Source: JAITVB01 sp031553805 (lineage in GTDB: Bacteria > Bacteroidota > Bacteroidia > Bacteroidales > Rikenellaceae). Taken from it: a DNA stretch of 64,000 nucleotides. The notes under the pieces were generated by a model, which saw only the letters and a program-made list of their open reading frames with translations, was not told the origin of the DNA and searched no databases. The translations under genes were made by a program, and so were the position numbers. Of this stretch, positions 43,540 through 52,001 are shown piece by piece (the first letter of the stretch is position 1; the number at the start of each line of letters is the position of its first letter). The stretch spans positions 4,769-68,768 of the forward strand of contig JAVBLC010000010.1 in the NCBI GenBank assembly GCA_031553805.1. Reading direction: 5' to 3'.

Positions 43540-45125
43540 CGGAAAACATCAAGGTAAGCGAAATTCCCGACCTGCTGGCGCAGATGCTCGATCAGTTAGA
43601 CCCCGCAGCCACCCTGGAAGAGGTGGGCACGGTGGTGCAGGTAAGCGACGGGGTGGCGCGCATATTCGGACTCAACAACGCCCGGGCCAACGAGTTACTT
43701 GAGTTCGACAGCGGCGAAAAAGCCGTGGTGATGAACCTCGAAGAAGACAACGTGGGTGCGGTGCTGTTAGGCCCAACCGATCTGGTGCGCGAGAACGACA
43801 CGGTGCGTCTGACGGGCCGCATCGCCTCGATCCAGGTCGGCGAAGGCATGCTAGGCCGCGTGGTCAACGCCCTGGGCGAACCGATCGACGGGGCGGGCGA
43901 AATCGCAGGCAAACGCATCGAGATGCCGCTCGAACGCAAGGCCCCCGGCGTGATCTTCCGTCAGCCGGTGAGCCAGCCGATGCAGACGGGCATCAAGGCG
44001 ATCGATGCCATGATCCCCATCGGCCGCGGCCAGCGCGAACTGATCATCGGCGACCGCCAGACAGGCAAAACCGCCATTGCGATGGACACGATCATCAACC
44101 AGCGCAAGAACTTTCAGAATGGGCAACCTGTATATTGCATCTATGTAGCAGTGGGCCAAAAAGCCTCGACCGTGGCGTCGATGGTCGAAACCCTGCGCGA
44201 AAAAGGAGCGATGGATTACACGACGTTTATCGTCGCCACCTCGTCCGACCCGGCCGCGATGCAATATTTCGCTCCCTTTGCCGGTGCGGCGCTGGGCGAA
44301 TATTTTCGCGATACAGGGCGGCACGCACTTGTGGTTTACGACGACTTGTCGAAGCAGGCTGTGGCGTACCGCGAAGTATCGCTCATCCTGCGCCGCCCGT
44401 CGGGGCGCGAGGCTTATCCCGGCGACATTTTTTACTTGCATTCGCGGCTGCTGGAACGCGCCGCCAAGATCATCGAACGCGACGACATCGCCGCCCGGAT
44501 GAACGACCTGCCCGAAAGCCTCAAGGGCCGGGTGAAAGGCGGCGGATCACTCACCGCCCTGCCGATGGTCGAAACCCTGGCGGGTGATGTGTCGGCCTAC
44601 ATTCCAACCAACGTCATCTCGATCACCGACGGCCAGATTTTTTTGGAGACCGACCTCTTTAACCAGGGCGTGCGGCCGGCCATCAACATCGGCATCTCGG
44701 TGTCGCGCGTTGGCGGGAAAGCACAGATCAAGGCGATGAAGCAAGTGGCCGGCGGGATGAAGATCGACCTGGCCCAATACCGCGAACTCGAAGCATTCAC
44801 CCGCCTCGGGGGCGAGATCGACACCGTGACGGCCGCCGCCCTCGACCGCGGACGCAAGAACAGCCGCCTGCTCGTGCAACCCCAATACCAACCGCTCGAA
44901 GTGGGCGAACAGATCGCCCTGCTCTATTGCGGCACTCACGGCTTGCTGATAGACGTACCGCTCGAAAAGGTCGATGAATTCGAACGCACCTTTCTCGAAC
45001 AGCTGCGGCAAACCGCCGCTGAAACCATCATCAAACCGCTTGCCGAGGGCCCTCTCGACGCGAAAATTGAAAAAGGAATCACCGATCTGGCCGCCCAGGT
45101 TGCAGGACAACTCAAGGCTTCATAA
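43536..45125 (+). CDS. atpA: F1 ATP synthase subunit alpha
   Basis: The 529-residue protein has the P-loop GDRQTGKTAIAMD near 170-182, FIVATSSDPAAMQYFAPFAG, DDLSKQAVAYREVSLILRRP and AINIGISVSRVGGKAQIKAM with the arginine finger region. Alpha carries the non-catalytic nucleotide sites. Its ATG overlaps the atpH stop (ATGA). Confidence 0.97.
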   Translation: MTENIKVSEIPDLLAQMLDQLDPAATLEEVGTVVQVSDGVARIFGLNNARANELLEFDSGEKAVVMNLEEDNVGAVLLGPTDLVRENDTVRLTGRIASIQVGEGMLGRVVNALGEPIDGAGEIAGKRIEMPLERKAPGVIFRQPVSQPMQTGIKAIDAMIPIGRGQRELIIGDRQTGKTAIAMDTIINQRKNFQNGQPVYCIYVAVGQKASTVASMVETLREKGAMDYTTFIVATSSDPAAMQYFAPFAGAALGEYFRDTGRHALVVYDDLSKQAVAYREVSLILRRPSGREAYPGDIFYLHSRLLERAAKIIERDDIAARMNDLPESLKGRVKGGGSLTALPMVETLAGDVSAYIPTNVISITDGQIFLETDLFNQGVRPAINIGISVSRVGGKAQIKAMKQVAGGMKIDLAQYRELEAFTRLGGEIDTVTAAALDRGRKNSRLLVQPQYQPLEVGEQIALLYCGTHGLLIDVPLEKVDEFERTFLEQLRQTAAETIIKPLAEGPLDAKIEKGITDLAAQVAGQLKAS

Positions 45126-45128
45126 AAA

Positions 45129-45971
45129 ATGGCATCGCTCAAGGAGGTAAAGAACCGGATCACCTCGGTCCGCACCACGCGCAAGATTACCCAGGCGCGG
45201 CAGATGGTGTCGTCGGCCCAGTTGCACCATGCGCAGGGAGCGTTGGCAGCAGCCCGCAACTACCGCGACGCGTTGGCGGCGTTGTGGGCGCGCACGGCCG
45301 GGGAGGTCGCGGCCGAGCTACCCTTTTGTGAAGTGCGCCCGGCGGGCGATGTGGCCGTGGTGATCCTCTCGGCCAACGGCGGCATGTGTGGATCGTTCAA
45401 CGCCCGCACGATCAAGGAATTGCACCAAATCGCCCGCGAGCCCCGCACCGAGCACAAGGTCTTTTTCCCCATCGGGCAAAAGGTGTCGGAAGCCGTCGCG
45501 GCTGCCGGATACCCTGCTGTCGCGGGCGACAATAAACTGATGGACAAGGCCTCCTGCACTGAAACTGCCGCCACGATCATCCATCTGGCCGAAGAATTCA
45601 CGCAGGGCAAATGGAAACGCGTCGAGATCATCTATGCCGATTTCCGCACCGTCGGATCACAGCCCCTGCGCCGCGACGTACTCCTCCCCCTCGAAGTTCC
45701 CACGGAGAGCAAATCCGCTGACGAATACATCGTCGAACCTTCGCTTGCGGCTTTCGCCGGCGAGCTTGCCAAGATGCTCGTCACCGCCCGCTTCTGCGCC
45801 GACATCGCCAGCCACCGCGCCTCGGAACACGCCACCCGGATGATCGCGATGCAACTCGCCACCGAGAACGCCGACGACCTGCTCGACCAGCTCAACCTGA
45901 CCTACAACAAACTTCGCCAACAAAACATCACCACCGAACTCCTCGACATCATCGGCAGCTCCTTCGCCTGA
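45129..45971 (+). CDS. atpG: F1 ATP synthase subunit gamma
   Basis: The 280-residue central-stalk subunit begins MASLKEVKNRITSVRTTRKI, the conserved N-terminal helix that rotates inside the alpha3beta3 head. It ends with ATRMIAMQLATENADDLLDQ and LNLTYNKLRQQNITTELLDI, the family C-terminal signature. It is the last gene of the operon and starts 3 bp after atpA. Confidence 0.96.
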   Translation: MASLKEVKNRITSVRTTRKITQARQMVSSAQLHHAQGALAAARNYRDALAALWARTAGEVAAELPFCEVRPAGDVAVVILSANGGMCGSFNARTIKELHQIAREPRTEHKVFFPIGQKVSEAVAAAGYPAVAGDNKLMDKASCTETAATIIHLAEEFTQGKWKRVEIIYADFRTVGSQPLRRDVLLPLEVPTESKSADEYIVEPSLAAFAGELAKMLVTARFCADIASHRASEHATRMIAMQLATENADDLLDQLNLTYNKLRQQNITTELLDIIGSSFA

Positions 45972-46163
45972 CCACCCAACAGAAAAATCGGCAAAGCCGA
46001 AACCTCCCCGCTGCTCCGGTTGCGAGAAAGCTTCGACTGCCGCTTTTTGTAAAAAGCGGCACCAACCGAGGTCGTTGCGTAAGCAACGGGTGAGCTCCGC
46101 AGAGCTAAAAATTTTTCTGGGATACTACGTATCCCTTGACCTACCTTGCTTAGTTTTAGTAAC

Positions 46164-46252
46164 GGTTTTTAGAAAGAGGAAGCCCTTTTCTTTAGTGGCG
46201 ATCGAGATTCCGATCGGCTCACGGGAAAAGGGGCTTCCTCTTTCTAAAAACC
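46164..46252. repeat. Fold-back inverted repeat, 27-28 bp arms
   Basis: Left arm 46164-46190 (GGTTTTTAGAAAGAGGAAGC then CCTTTTC). The right arm at 46225-46252 is its reverse complement with one extra C. The loop of 34 bp itself contains CGATC/GATCG. Confidence 0.85.
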
Positions 46253-46280
46253 TTTTGCAAGGCCGAGTAAAGTAAGTCAG

Positions 46281-46366
46281 GAGAAACGAAGTTTTGCTTC
46301 GCAGAGCTCCGCTTCGCTACGGTTCTCACGAAAGTTTTTGAGGCACTTTTTACAAAAAGTGCCAGT
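46281..46366 (+). repeat. Repeat family C element, long copy
   Basis: GAGAAACGAAGTTTTGC, then GAAAGTTTTTGAGGCACTTT and a TTTAC/AAAAAGTGCC hairpin end. It is extended relative to 8396-8465 by a GCTTCGCAGAGCTCCGCTTC insert. Confidence 0.6.
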
Positions 46367-46372
46367 CAGAGC

Positions 46373-47653
46373 CTACCACGCAAACAGTGGGCGGAGGGAC
46401 ATCAAGGCGTTGACCTCTTTGCGGACGGCGGTGATGGTGGCTTCGTTTTCGGGATCGGAGAGGACGCGGTCGATCAGGCCTACTACGGTGTCCATATCGG
46501 CTTCCTTGAGGCCGCGGGTGGTGACGGCGGGTGTGCCGACGCGGAAACCCGAGGTAAGGAAAGGCGAACGGGTGTCGAAGGGCACCATGTTCTTGTTGGT
46601 AGTAATGTCTGCAGCAACGAGTACCTGCTCGGCTTTTTTGCCCGAGAGTTCGGGGAATTTGGTGCGCAGATCGATCAGCATCAGGTGGTTGTCGGTGCCG
46701 TTCGAGATGATCTTATAGCCTCGTTTGACGAAAGCGGCGGCCATGGCCTGAGCGTTTTTGATTACTTGTTTCTGATACTCTTTGTACGACGGATCGAGAG
46801 CCTCGCCGAAAGACACGGCCTTGGCAGCGATGATGTGTTCGAGCGGGCCGCCTTGTACGCCGGGAAAAACCGACGAATTGATCATGGCCGAGAACTTTTT
46901 GATTTCGCCTTTGGGGGTAGTAACGCCCCACGGATTATCAAAATCCTTGCCGACGAGGATGATACCGCCGCGCGGACCGCGCAGGGTTTTGTGGGTGGTC
47001 GAGGTCACCACGTGGGCGTGCTGCACCGGGTTGTTGAGCAGACCGGCGGCGATCAGGCCGGCGGTGTGGGCCATGTCGATCCAGAGAATGGCGCCGATCT
47101 TGTCGGCAATCTGACGCATCCGGGCGTAGTCCCATTCGCGGCTGTAGGCCGAAGCGCCGCCGACGATCATCTTCGGTTTGTGTTCGAGGGCCACGCGTTC
47201 CATTTCATCGTAGTCGACCATGCCGGTCTCTTCCTTCACGTGATAGGCTACGGCATTATAAAGCAGACCTGAAAAGTTGACCGGCGAACCGTGGGTCAGG
47301 TGTCCGCCGTGGGCCAAATCGAGGCCGAGAAAGGTCTCGCCCGGTTTCATCACGGTCAGGAAAACCGCCATATTGGCCTGAGCACCCGAATGGGGTTGCA
47401 CGTTGGCGAATTCGGCGCCATAGAGCTCGCACAAGCGGTCGATGGCCAGTTGTTCGACCTGGTCGACGATTTGGCAACCGCCGTAGTAACGGGCGTTGGG
47501 GTAACCTTCGGCGTACTTGTTGGTCAGTACCGAGCCCATGGCTTGCATCACCTGGTCGCTGACGAAGTTTTCCGAGGCGATCAACTCGATCCCGTGCTGC
47601 TGACGTTGCTTTTCCTGTTCGATCAGGTCAAACAGCTTCGTGTCTTTTTTCAT
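46373..47653 (-). CDS. glyA: Serine hydroxymethyltransferase
   Basis: The PLP enzyme interconverts serine and glycine and supplies one-carbon units. The 426-residue protein has IELIASENFVSDQVMQAMGS near the N-terminus, YAEGYPNARYYGGC, HSGAQANMAVF, and TSTTHKTLRGPRGG with the PLP-binding lysine (near residue 229). It is a single gene with a consensus promoter. Confidence 0.96.
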   Translation of the reverse strand: MKKDTKLFDLIEQEKQRQQHGIELIASENFVSDQVMQAMGSVLTNKYAEGYPNARYYGGCQIVDQVEQLAIDRLCELYGAEFANVQPHSGAQANMAVFLTVMKPGETFLGLDLAHGGHLTHGSPVNFSGLLYNAVAYHVKEETGMVDYDEMERVALEHKPKMIVGGASAYSREWDYARMRQIADKIGAILWIDMAHTAGLIAAGLLNNPVQHAHVVTSTTHKTLRGPRGGIILVGKDFDNPWGVTTPKGEIKKFSAMINSSVFPGVQGGPLEHIIAAKAVSFGEALDPSYKEYQKQVIKNAQAMAAAFVKRGYKIISNGTDNHLMLIDLRTKFPELSGKKAEQVLVAADITTNKNMVPFDTRSPFLTSGFRVGTPAVTTRGLKEADMDTVVGLIDRVLSDPENEATITAVRKEVNALMSLRPLFAW

Positions 47654-47687
47654 ATGTGTGGTTTTTGATGTCGTTCTTTTGGAGCAA

Positions 47688-47695
47688 CAAAGGTA
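47688..47695 (-). promoter_or_regulatory. Predicted -7 promoter element for glyA
   Basis: TACCTTTG on the minus strand, 35 bp before the glyA ATG. Confidence 0.65.
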
Positions 47696-47781
47696 ATGCT
47701 TTGGGGGATATTTTTTTATTGAATAAGAAATATTTCTGTTTTCTTTTGGCTGGTTGAGTTTTGCTCGACCGTTTGTGTCAG

Positions 47782-48025
47782 CTACTTTCTTTTGCTGCCA
47801 TCAAAAGAAAGTAGCCAAAGAACCGAAGTTCACCGACCGGAGGGGGTAAAAATCACCGCTTTAAGGAAATGGCGTGAAGAAAAAGATGTAGCAAAGCGTC
47901 TGCGAAGTCCAGTGTTTGAGCCCGCAGGGCGAGTTGTGGACGGAGTATAGCTTTGCGGAAGATTTTTAGCCATTTCCTTGAGCGCTTGATTTTTTGCCCA
48001 CTTTTTTATCAAGAAAAAAGTGGGG
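47782..48025 (+). repeat. Repeat family A, copy 2 (full length, ~244 bp)
   Basis: The left hairpin is CTACTTTCTTTTG/CAAAAGAAAGTAG and the right hairpin CCCACTTTTTT/AAAAAAGTGGG. The interior aligns with copy 1 (5044-5297), including GACCGGAGGGGGTAAAAATC, GAGTTGTGGACG and TTTTTAGCCATTTCCTTG. Confidence 0.85.
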
Positions 48026-48085
48026 ATAGAGTAAGGAAGAAAATGCTTTTAAAGAGAGGGGCATGGCGATCCCGCCAAAAAGTAC

Positions 48086-48093
48086 TACCTTTG
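48086..48093 (+). promoter_or_regulatory. Predicted -7 promoter element for fabG
   Basis: TACCTTTG lies 28 bp before the fabG ATG. Confidence 0.65.
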
Positions 48094-48121
48094 CGGCAAC
48101 CAAATTTCAAAACAAACCGTT

Positions 48122-48868
48122 ATGAAACTTCTTGAAGGAAAAGTAGCCCTGATCACCGGCGCCGCACGCGGCATCGGTAAGGCGATCGCCATCCGCTTCG
48201 CGCAGGAAGGCGCCAACGTGGCGTTCACCGACATTCGGGCCGACGAAAACTTTCTGAATACCGAAAAAGAGCTCCAGGCTTTCGGCGTGAAAGCCAAAGG
48301 ATATGCCTCGAACGCCAGCAACTACGAAGAGTCGATCACGATGGTCGACCAGGTGGCTGCCGACTTCGGACGCATCGACGTGCTGGTCAACAACGCAGGC
48401 ATCACCCGCGACGGGCTGCTGATGCGCATGACCGAGGAGCAATGGGACTTGGTGATCAACATCAACCTCAAATCGGCTTTCAACCTCACCAAAGGGGTAC
48501 AGAAATATATGCTCAAGCAGAAATCGGGCTCGATCGTCAACATGAGCTCGGTGGTCGGCGTCTCGGGCAATGCCGGGCAGTCGAACTACGCCGCTTCGAA
48601 AGCGGGGATGATCGGTTTCACCAAGTCGATCGCCCAGGAGCTCGGTTCGCGCAACATTCGTTGCAACGCCATCGCCCCGGGTTTCATCATCACCGAAATG
48701 ACCGGCCAGTTGCCCGAAGACGTGCGCAAGGGCTGGGAAGAAAAGATCCCGTTGCGCCGCGGCGGTACGCCCGAGGACGTGGCCAACGCCGCGCTGTTCC
48801 TGGCCAGCGACCTGTCGTCGTATGTCAGCGGGCAAGTGATCAACGTCTGCGGGGCGATGAACACCTGA
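48122..48868 (+). CDS. fabG: 3-oxoacyl-[acyl-carrier-protein] reductase
   Basis: The NADPH-dependent reductase carries out the first reduction of fatty-acid elongation. The 248-residue SDR has TGAARGIG (12-19), NNAGITRDGLLMRM (90-103), S143, Y156 and K160 (MSSVVG, YAASK) and a C-terminal dinucleotide-fold ending VSGQVINVCGAMNT. NNAGITRD and the MRM sequence are specific to FabG rather than catabolic SDRs. It forms a single-gene unit with promoter and terminator. Confidence 0.93.
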   Translation: MKLLEGKVALITGAARGIGKAIAIRFAQEGANVAFTDIRADENFLNTEKELQAFGVKAKGYASNASNYEESITMVDQVAADFGRIDVLVNNAGITRDGLLMRMTEEQWDLVININLKSAFNLTKGVQKYMLKQKSGSIVNMSSVVGVSGNAGQSNYAASKAGMIGFTKSIAQELGSRNIRCNAIAPGFIITEMTGQLPEDVRKGWEEKIPLRRGGTPEDVANAALFLASDLSSYVSGQVINVCGAMNT

Positions 48869-48885
48869 TGCCTTGTGACCGAATG

Positions 48886-48916
48886 AAAAGCCGTCCCGAT
48901 CGTGGGGCGGCTTTTT
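48886..48916 (+). terminator. Terminator after fabG
   Basis: An AAAAGCCGTCCC/GGGGCGGCTTTTT stem around GATCGT, with a T-rich tail. Confidence 0.88.
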
Positions 48917-48962
48917 GTTTTTTGGTCTAAAAAATGTACCTTTCGAGATAAATCGAGGGCCT

Positions 48963-49907
48963 ATGAAACGAATTTTTACAGGGATAATGTTGGTGCTGTT
49001 AGCCGTTTCGTGCGGCAGGCGCGAGAAGGATGTTTTTCTCTTTTCTTATTTCACGGACAATGGGCAGGACGGGTTGCACCTGGCTTACAGTTACGACGGG
49101 TTGCGCTGGGAAGCAATCAATGGCGGGCGGACGATTTTGCGCCCGGCGGTCGGAAAAGATTCGCTGATGCGCGACCCGATGATCCTGCGCGGGAACGACG
49201 GATACTACCATATGGTTTGGACGACGGGATGGACCGATCAGTATATCGGTTATGCCGCCTCGCGCGATTTGATCCATTGGTCGCCCCAACGGCTGATCCG
49301 GGTGATGGAACACGAGCCCGAAGCACGTAATTGCTGGGCGCCAGAGATTTATCACGACAAGCAGGAGAATCTCTATTATATTTTCTGGGCGACGACCATT
49401 CCCGGACGCCATTCGGAAATTCAGCAAGCGGGCGACGGGAAGAGCCACAACCACCGGATGTATTACGTCACTACGCGCGATTTCGAAACGTTTTCGGAAA
49501 CGGCGATGTTTTTCAATCCCGATTTCAGCGTGATCGATGCCGCGGTGATGAGCGACGGCAGCCGGGCGGTGATGTTCCTCAAGAATGAAAACCCCGCACC
49601 GGCCGAGAAAAACATTCGGGTGACGATCAGCGACGGGTCGGTGTTGGCCTTTCCGACCGAAGTTTCGGCTCCCATTACGGGCGATTATTGGGCCGAGGGG
49701 CCTTCGCCGTTGCGGGTTCGGGATTCGGTTTATGTCTATTTCGACAAATACCGCGAGCATAAATACGGCGCCGTGCGGTCGAAAGATCTCGTGCATTGGG
49801 ACGACGTTTCCGAGAGTGTCTCTTTTCCGCAAGGGACGCGCCACGGCAGCGCATTTACGGTCGGGGAAAGCGTGCTCGAAAGCCTGCGGGAGGCTTTTCC
49901 GGAATGA
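48963..49907 (+). CDS. GH43-like beta-propeller lipoprotein
   Basis: The start ATG at 48963 gives a lipoprotein signal with lipobox LLAVSC (C17), so the protein is probably anchored at the outer membrane. The 314 residues show the five-blade pattern of GH43/GH117-type enzymes: FTDNGQDGLHLAYSYDGLRW, RDPMILRGNDGYYHMVWTT, NCWAPEIYHDK, NPDFSVIDAAV and DYWAEGPSPLRV. The acidic residues of RDP, APE and AEGP fit the catalytic set. A role in trimming arabinose- or xylose-type side chains is plausible, but the substrate is unknown. A TACCTTTC near-consensus -7 box lies at 48937-48944. Confidence 0.8.
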   Translation: MKRIFTGIMLVLLAVSCGRREKDVFLFSYFTDNGQDGLHLAYSYDGLRWEAINGGRTILRPAVGKDSLMRDPMILRGNDGYYHMVWTTGWTDQYIGYAASRDLIHWSPQRLIRVMEHEPEARNCWAPEIYHDKQENLYYIFWATTIPGRHSEIQQAGDGKSHNHRMYYVTTRDFETFSETAMFFNPDFSVIDAAVMSDGSRAVMFLKNENPAPAEKNIRVTISDGSVLAFPTEVSAPITGDYWAEGPSPLRVRDSVYVYFDKYREHKYGAVRSKDLVHWDDVSESVSFPQGTRHGSAFTVGESVLESLREAFPE

Positions 49908-49921
49908 CCGGGACAGAATAT

Positions 49922-49956
49922 AAAAAACAGCCGCCTTTTCAGGCGGCTGTTTTTTT
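49922..49956. terminator. Bidirectional terminator between GH43-like and sulfatase-like genes
   Basis: AAAAAACAGCCGCCT-TTTC-AGGCGGCTGTTTTTTT, usable by both converging genes. Confidence 0.9.
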
Positions 49957-51907
49957 AGGGTAACGGTGGCGCGACGGGGACGACGTAGCTTTTGTCGACC
50001 ACGTGGCGGTAATATTGTTCGATCATCGCTTTCAGCAGGGTTTCGGCCGAGTCCTGCACCGGATCGTCCGGGCGGTTGATGTCGTGGGTCTGAAAAACAT
50101 CGCTGCGGCCATAGACGCCGAGGCGACGGTCGCCGTTGAACGAGAAAGCCAGCGAGTCAGTCAGGCATTCGAACACCCCGCCCTGGTAGCTGACGGCCAC
50201 CGGTATACGCTGCGGTTCGCGGATCGCATCGCGCCCGAAGGCAAAATAGGGCTTTTCGTAGTTCAGCATCCCCAGAATCGTGGGCATCAGGTCGGTCTGT
50301 TGCGCCACGCGGTCGTCGAAGGCCACGTGCCCGCCGTCGGGAGCGTAGAGGAACATCACGATCGCCGTGTTTCCCGACGGGGTACGGGTCTTATCGCCGT
50401 AGACCTCGGACGAAACGTGGTCGGCGACGAAGACGAAGAGCGTGTTTTCGTACCACGCCTGTCGGGCGGCGTAGTCGAAGAAACGGCGCAACGCATGATC
50501 GACGTACGCCACCGGCTGGTGGTTGCGGGTATACCCCTTGGGGAAAGTATCGGCGTATTGGGCCGGGACTAGAAACGGGTGATGCGACGACAGCGTGAAG
50601 ACATTGGCAAAGAACGGTTCAGGGAACGTGCTGAGCGTATGGGCCATATAGTCGAGGAACGGTTCGTCCCAGATGCCCCAGGCGTTGTCGAAATCGGCCG
50701 TGCCACGGGCGGCTTCGTAGTCTTCGCGGGCGAATGTTTTACGAATGCCGGCGAGTGTCCCAAATGCGGAGAACCCCATCGAGCCGCGGTCGGAGCCGCA
50801 GAAAAACGCTGTTTCGTAGCCCTCTTCGGCCAACAACTTCGGCAGGGCCCGCATCTCGCCCAATGACTGCGGCAGCAGCACGAACGACTTTTTATAGGAA
50901 GGGATCGACGCTAAGACCGAAGGCAGCGCTTCGATCGACTTGAAACCCGTAGCATGGGCATCGGTAAATGTATAGCCCTGTCGCATCAACGAATCGAGAA
51001 ACGGGGTAAAGCCTTGTCCGTCGGGGTAAAGGTCAGGATTAAGTAACGCCGAGTGTTCTGCCGAAAAACTTTCGAGGGCGAAGATCACCACGTTTTTACG
51101 GGTGAACGGGGCCTCGCCCGCCGGATAATGGTAGGGCGTGTAGATCGAGTCGAGTTCCGCTTCCGGGAAATAGGCCGGGACGGAAAGTTGTTCGTTGCCC
51201 CAGGTGCGGATCAGGCAGAAAGGATTGCTCAGGATGAGCGAGGCCTTTTGATGGTCTGATGTGTATTGCGCCGCGTTGCTCATCGCGATGGGGCGCGTCA
51301 TCCGCGTGAAACCGCCCCGGATCGCGCCGACCGACAACAGGGCCGCCGCGGCCAGGATAGCCAGCGAAGCGGGGTAGTAGCTCCACCAGCGCTTCAGGCG
51401 GGTCGGGTGGTATTTGATCCGGCCGTAGGCCCACCAAAGCCCCCAGATCAGCACACCCGCCAGCACGAGCAAGAGCCAGTTCTCGGCGGCGAATTTTTCG
51501 AGCAGGGTGAGGTTGTTCGTGTTCTCCTGGGTGAAGTGTAATTCCTCGGCGGTGAAGCGTTTTTTTGCATAATGGAAATAGACGCTGTCGGCCAGGTTGA
51601 GGGCAATGACAGCCACGGCATTGACCGTGACAAAAATCCACCGGAGCGCGCGCTGGTACCACCGTTTGGCCCGCAAACGCAGCGGGAGCAGCGACAGGAC
51701 GATGAACAGCACATTGGCATAGAGCATCGAAACCGTGTCGAAAACCAGCGCTCCGTGGAGCAGCGTGGGCACTTCGCTCCACACGACCGGCCCCAGCAGG
51801 TCGGCATTCATCGCATAAAACACCACGCGGCAGACCATCAGCACCCCATAGACCAACGCAAGGCGCAGGAGCAGGGTCATCACGTCGTTCCGAAGCCAGT
51901 TTTTCAT
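49955..51907 (-). CDS. LTA synthase-like membrane sulfatase-fold protein
   Basis: The start is set at ATG 51907 (MKNWLRNDVMTLLLRLALVY), giving 650 residues, because a -7 box lies at 51931-51938 and earlier in-frame starts would fall inside or right behind the promoter. Five hydrophobic helices occupy residues ~8-205, followed by an extracytoplasmic alkaline-phosphatase-fold domain: NVVIFALESFSAEH (metal site), HATGFKSIEALPSVLASIP (nucleophile region), FTLSSHHPF and FVADHVSSEVYG. The family transfers phosphoglycerol or phosphoethanolamine to envelope glycans or lipids. The nucleophile position appears to be Ser (FKS) rather than the Thr of LtaS, by eye. The modified molecule is unknown. Confidence 0.85.
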   Translation of the reverse strand: MKNWLRNDVMTLLLRLALVYGVLMVCRVVFYAMNADLLGPVVWSEVPTLLHGALVFDTVSMLYANVLFIVLSLLPLRLRAKRWYQRALRWIFVTVNAVAVIALNLADSVYFHYAKKRFTAEELHFTQENTNNLTLLEKFAAENWLLLVLAGVLIWGLWWAYGRIKYHPTRLKRWWSYYPASLAILAAAALLSVGAIRGGFTRMTRPIAMSNAAQYTSDHQKASLILSNPFCLIRTWGNEQLSVPAYFPEAELDSIYTPYHYPAGEAPFTRKNVVIFALESFSAEHSALLNPDLYPDGQGFTPFLDSLMRQGYTFTDAHATGFKSIEALPSVLASIPSYKKSFVLLPQSLGEMRALPKLLAEEGYETAFFCGSDRGSMGFSAFGTLAGIRKTFAREDYEAARGTADFDNAWGIWDEPFLDYMAHTLSTFPEPFFANVFTLSSHHPFLVPAQYADTFPKGYTRNHQPVAYVDHALRRFFDYAARQAWYENTLFVFVADHVSSEVYGDKTRTPSGNTAIVMFLYAPDGGHVAFDDRVAQQTDLMPTILGMLNYEKPYFAFGRDAIREPQRIPVAVSYQGGVFECLTDSLAFSFNGDRRLGVYGRSDVFQTHDINRPDDPVQDSAETLLKAMIEQYYRHVVDKSYVVPVAPPLP

Positions 51908-51930
51908 TTTCCCTGTCATTTTTCGTCCGG

Positions 51931-51938
51931 CAAATGTA
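51931..51938 (-). promoter_or_regulatory. Predicted -7 promoter element for the LTA synthase-like gene
   Basis: TACATTTG on the minus strand. It lies 24 bp upstream of the ATG at 51907, and a pectate lyase terminator lies just behind it. Confidence 0.6.
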
Positions 51939-51950
51939 ACCATTTTTACT

Positions 51951-51982
51951 GAAAAAGCCCGGCCCCTGCAGGGGACCGGGCT
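51951..51982 (-). terminator. Terminator after the pectate lyase genes
   Basis: On the minus strand an AGCCCGG...CCGGGCT stem with inner CCCCTGCAGGGG is followed by T5. It ends the lyase transcript. Confidence 0.88.
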
Positions 51983-52001
51983 CAGAAGAACCGTACCCGG
52001 A

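Larger units (their letters stand above)
45972..46372. other. Structured intergenic region between converging atpG and glyA
   Basis: The 401 bp contain no convincing gene. They hold hairpin GCCGCTTTTTGTAAAAAGCGGC (46039-46060), a 27-bp fold-back (46164-46252), a family C element (46281-46366) ending in GGCACTTTTTACAAAAAGTGCC, and partially self-complementary outer flanks. The whole looks like a roughly palindromic insertion. Confidence 0.75.
47654..48121. other. Intergenic region between glyA and fabG
   Basis: A 468-bp divergent region. It contains the glyA promoter, a full family A repeat and the fabG promoter. No gene was identified in it. Confidence 0.8.

Noticed and set aside
46075..46275. 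66-codon plus-strand frame in the atpG-glyA gap
   Set aside because: It runs through the inverted-repeat arms and has no similarity or start signals; the coding potential comes from the palindrome.
47953..48135. Short frames inside family A repeats that read like small proteins
   Set aside because: The copies are not conserved in frame (indels between copies), so the repeat is treated as non-coding.
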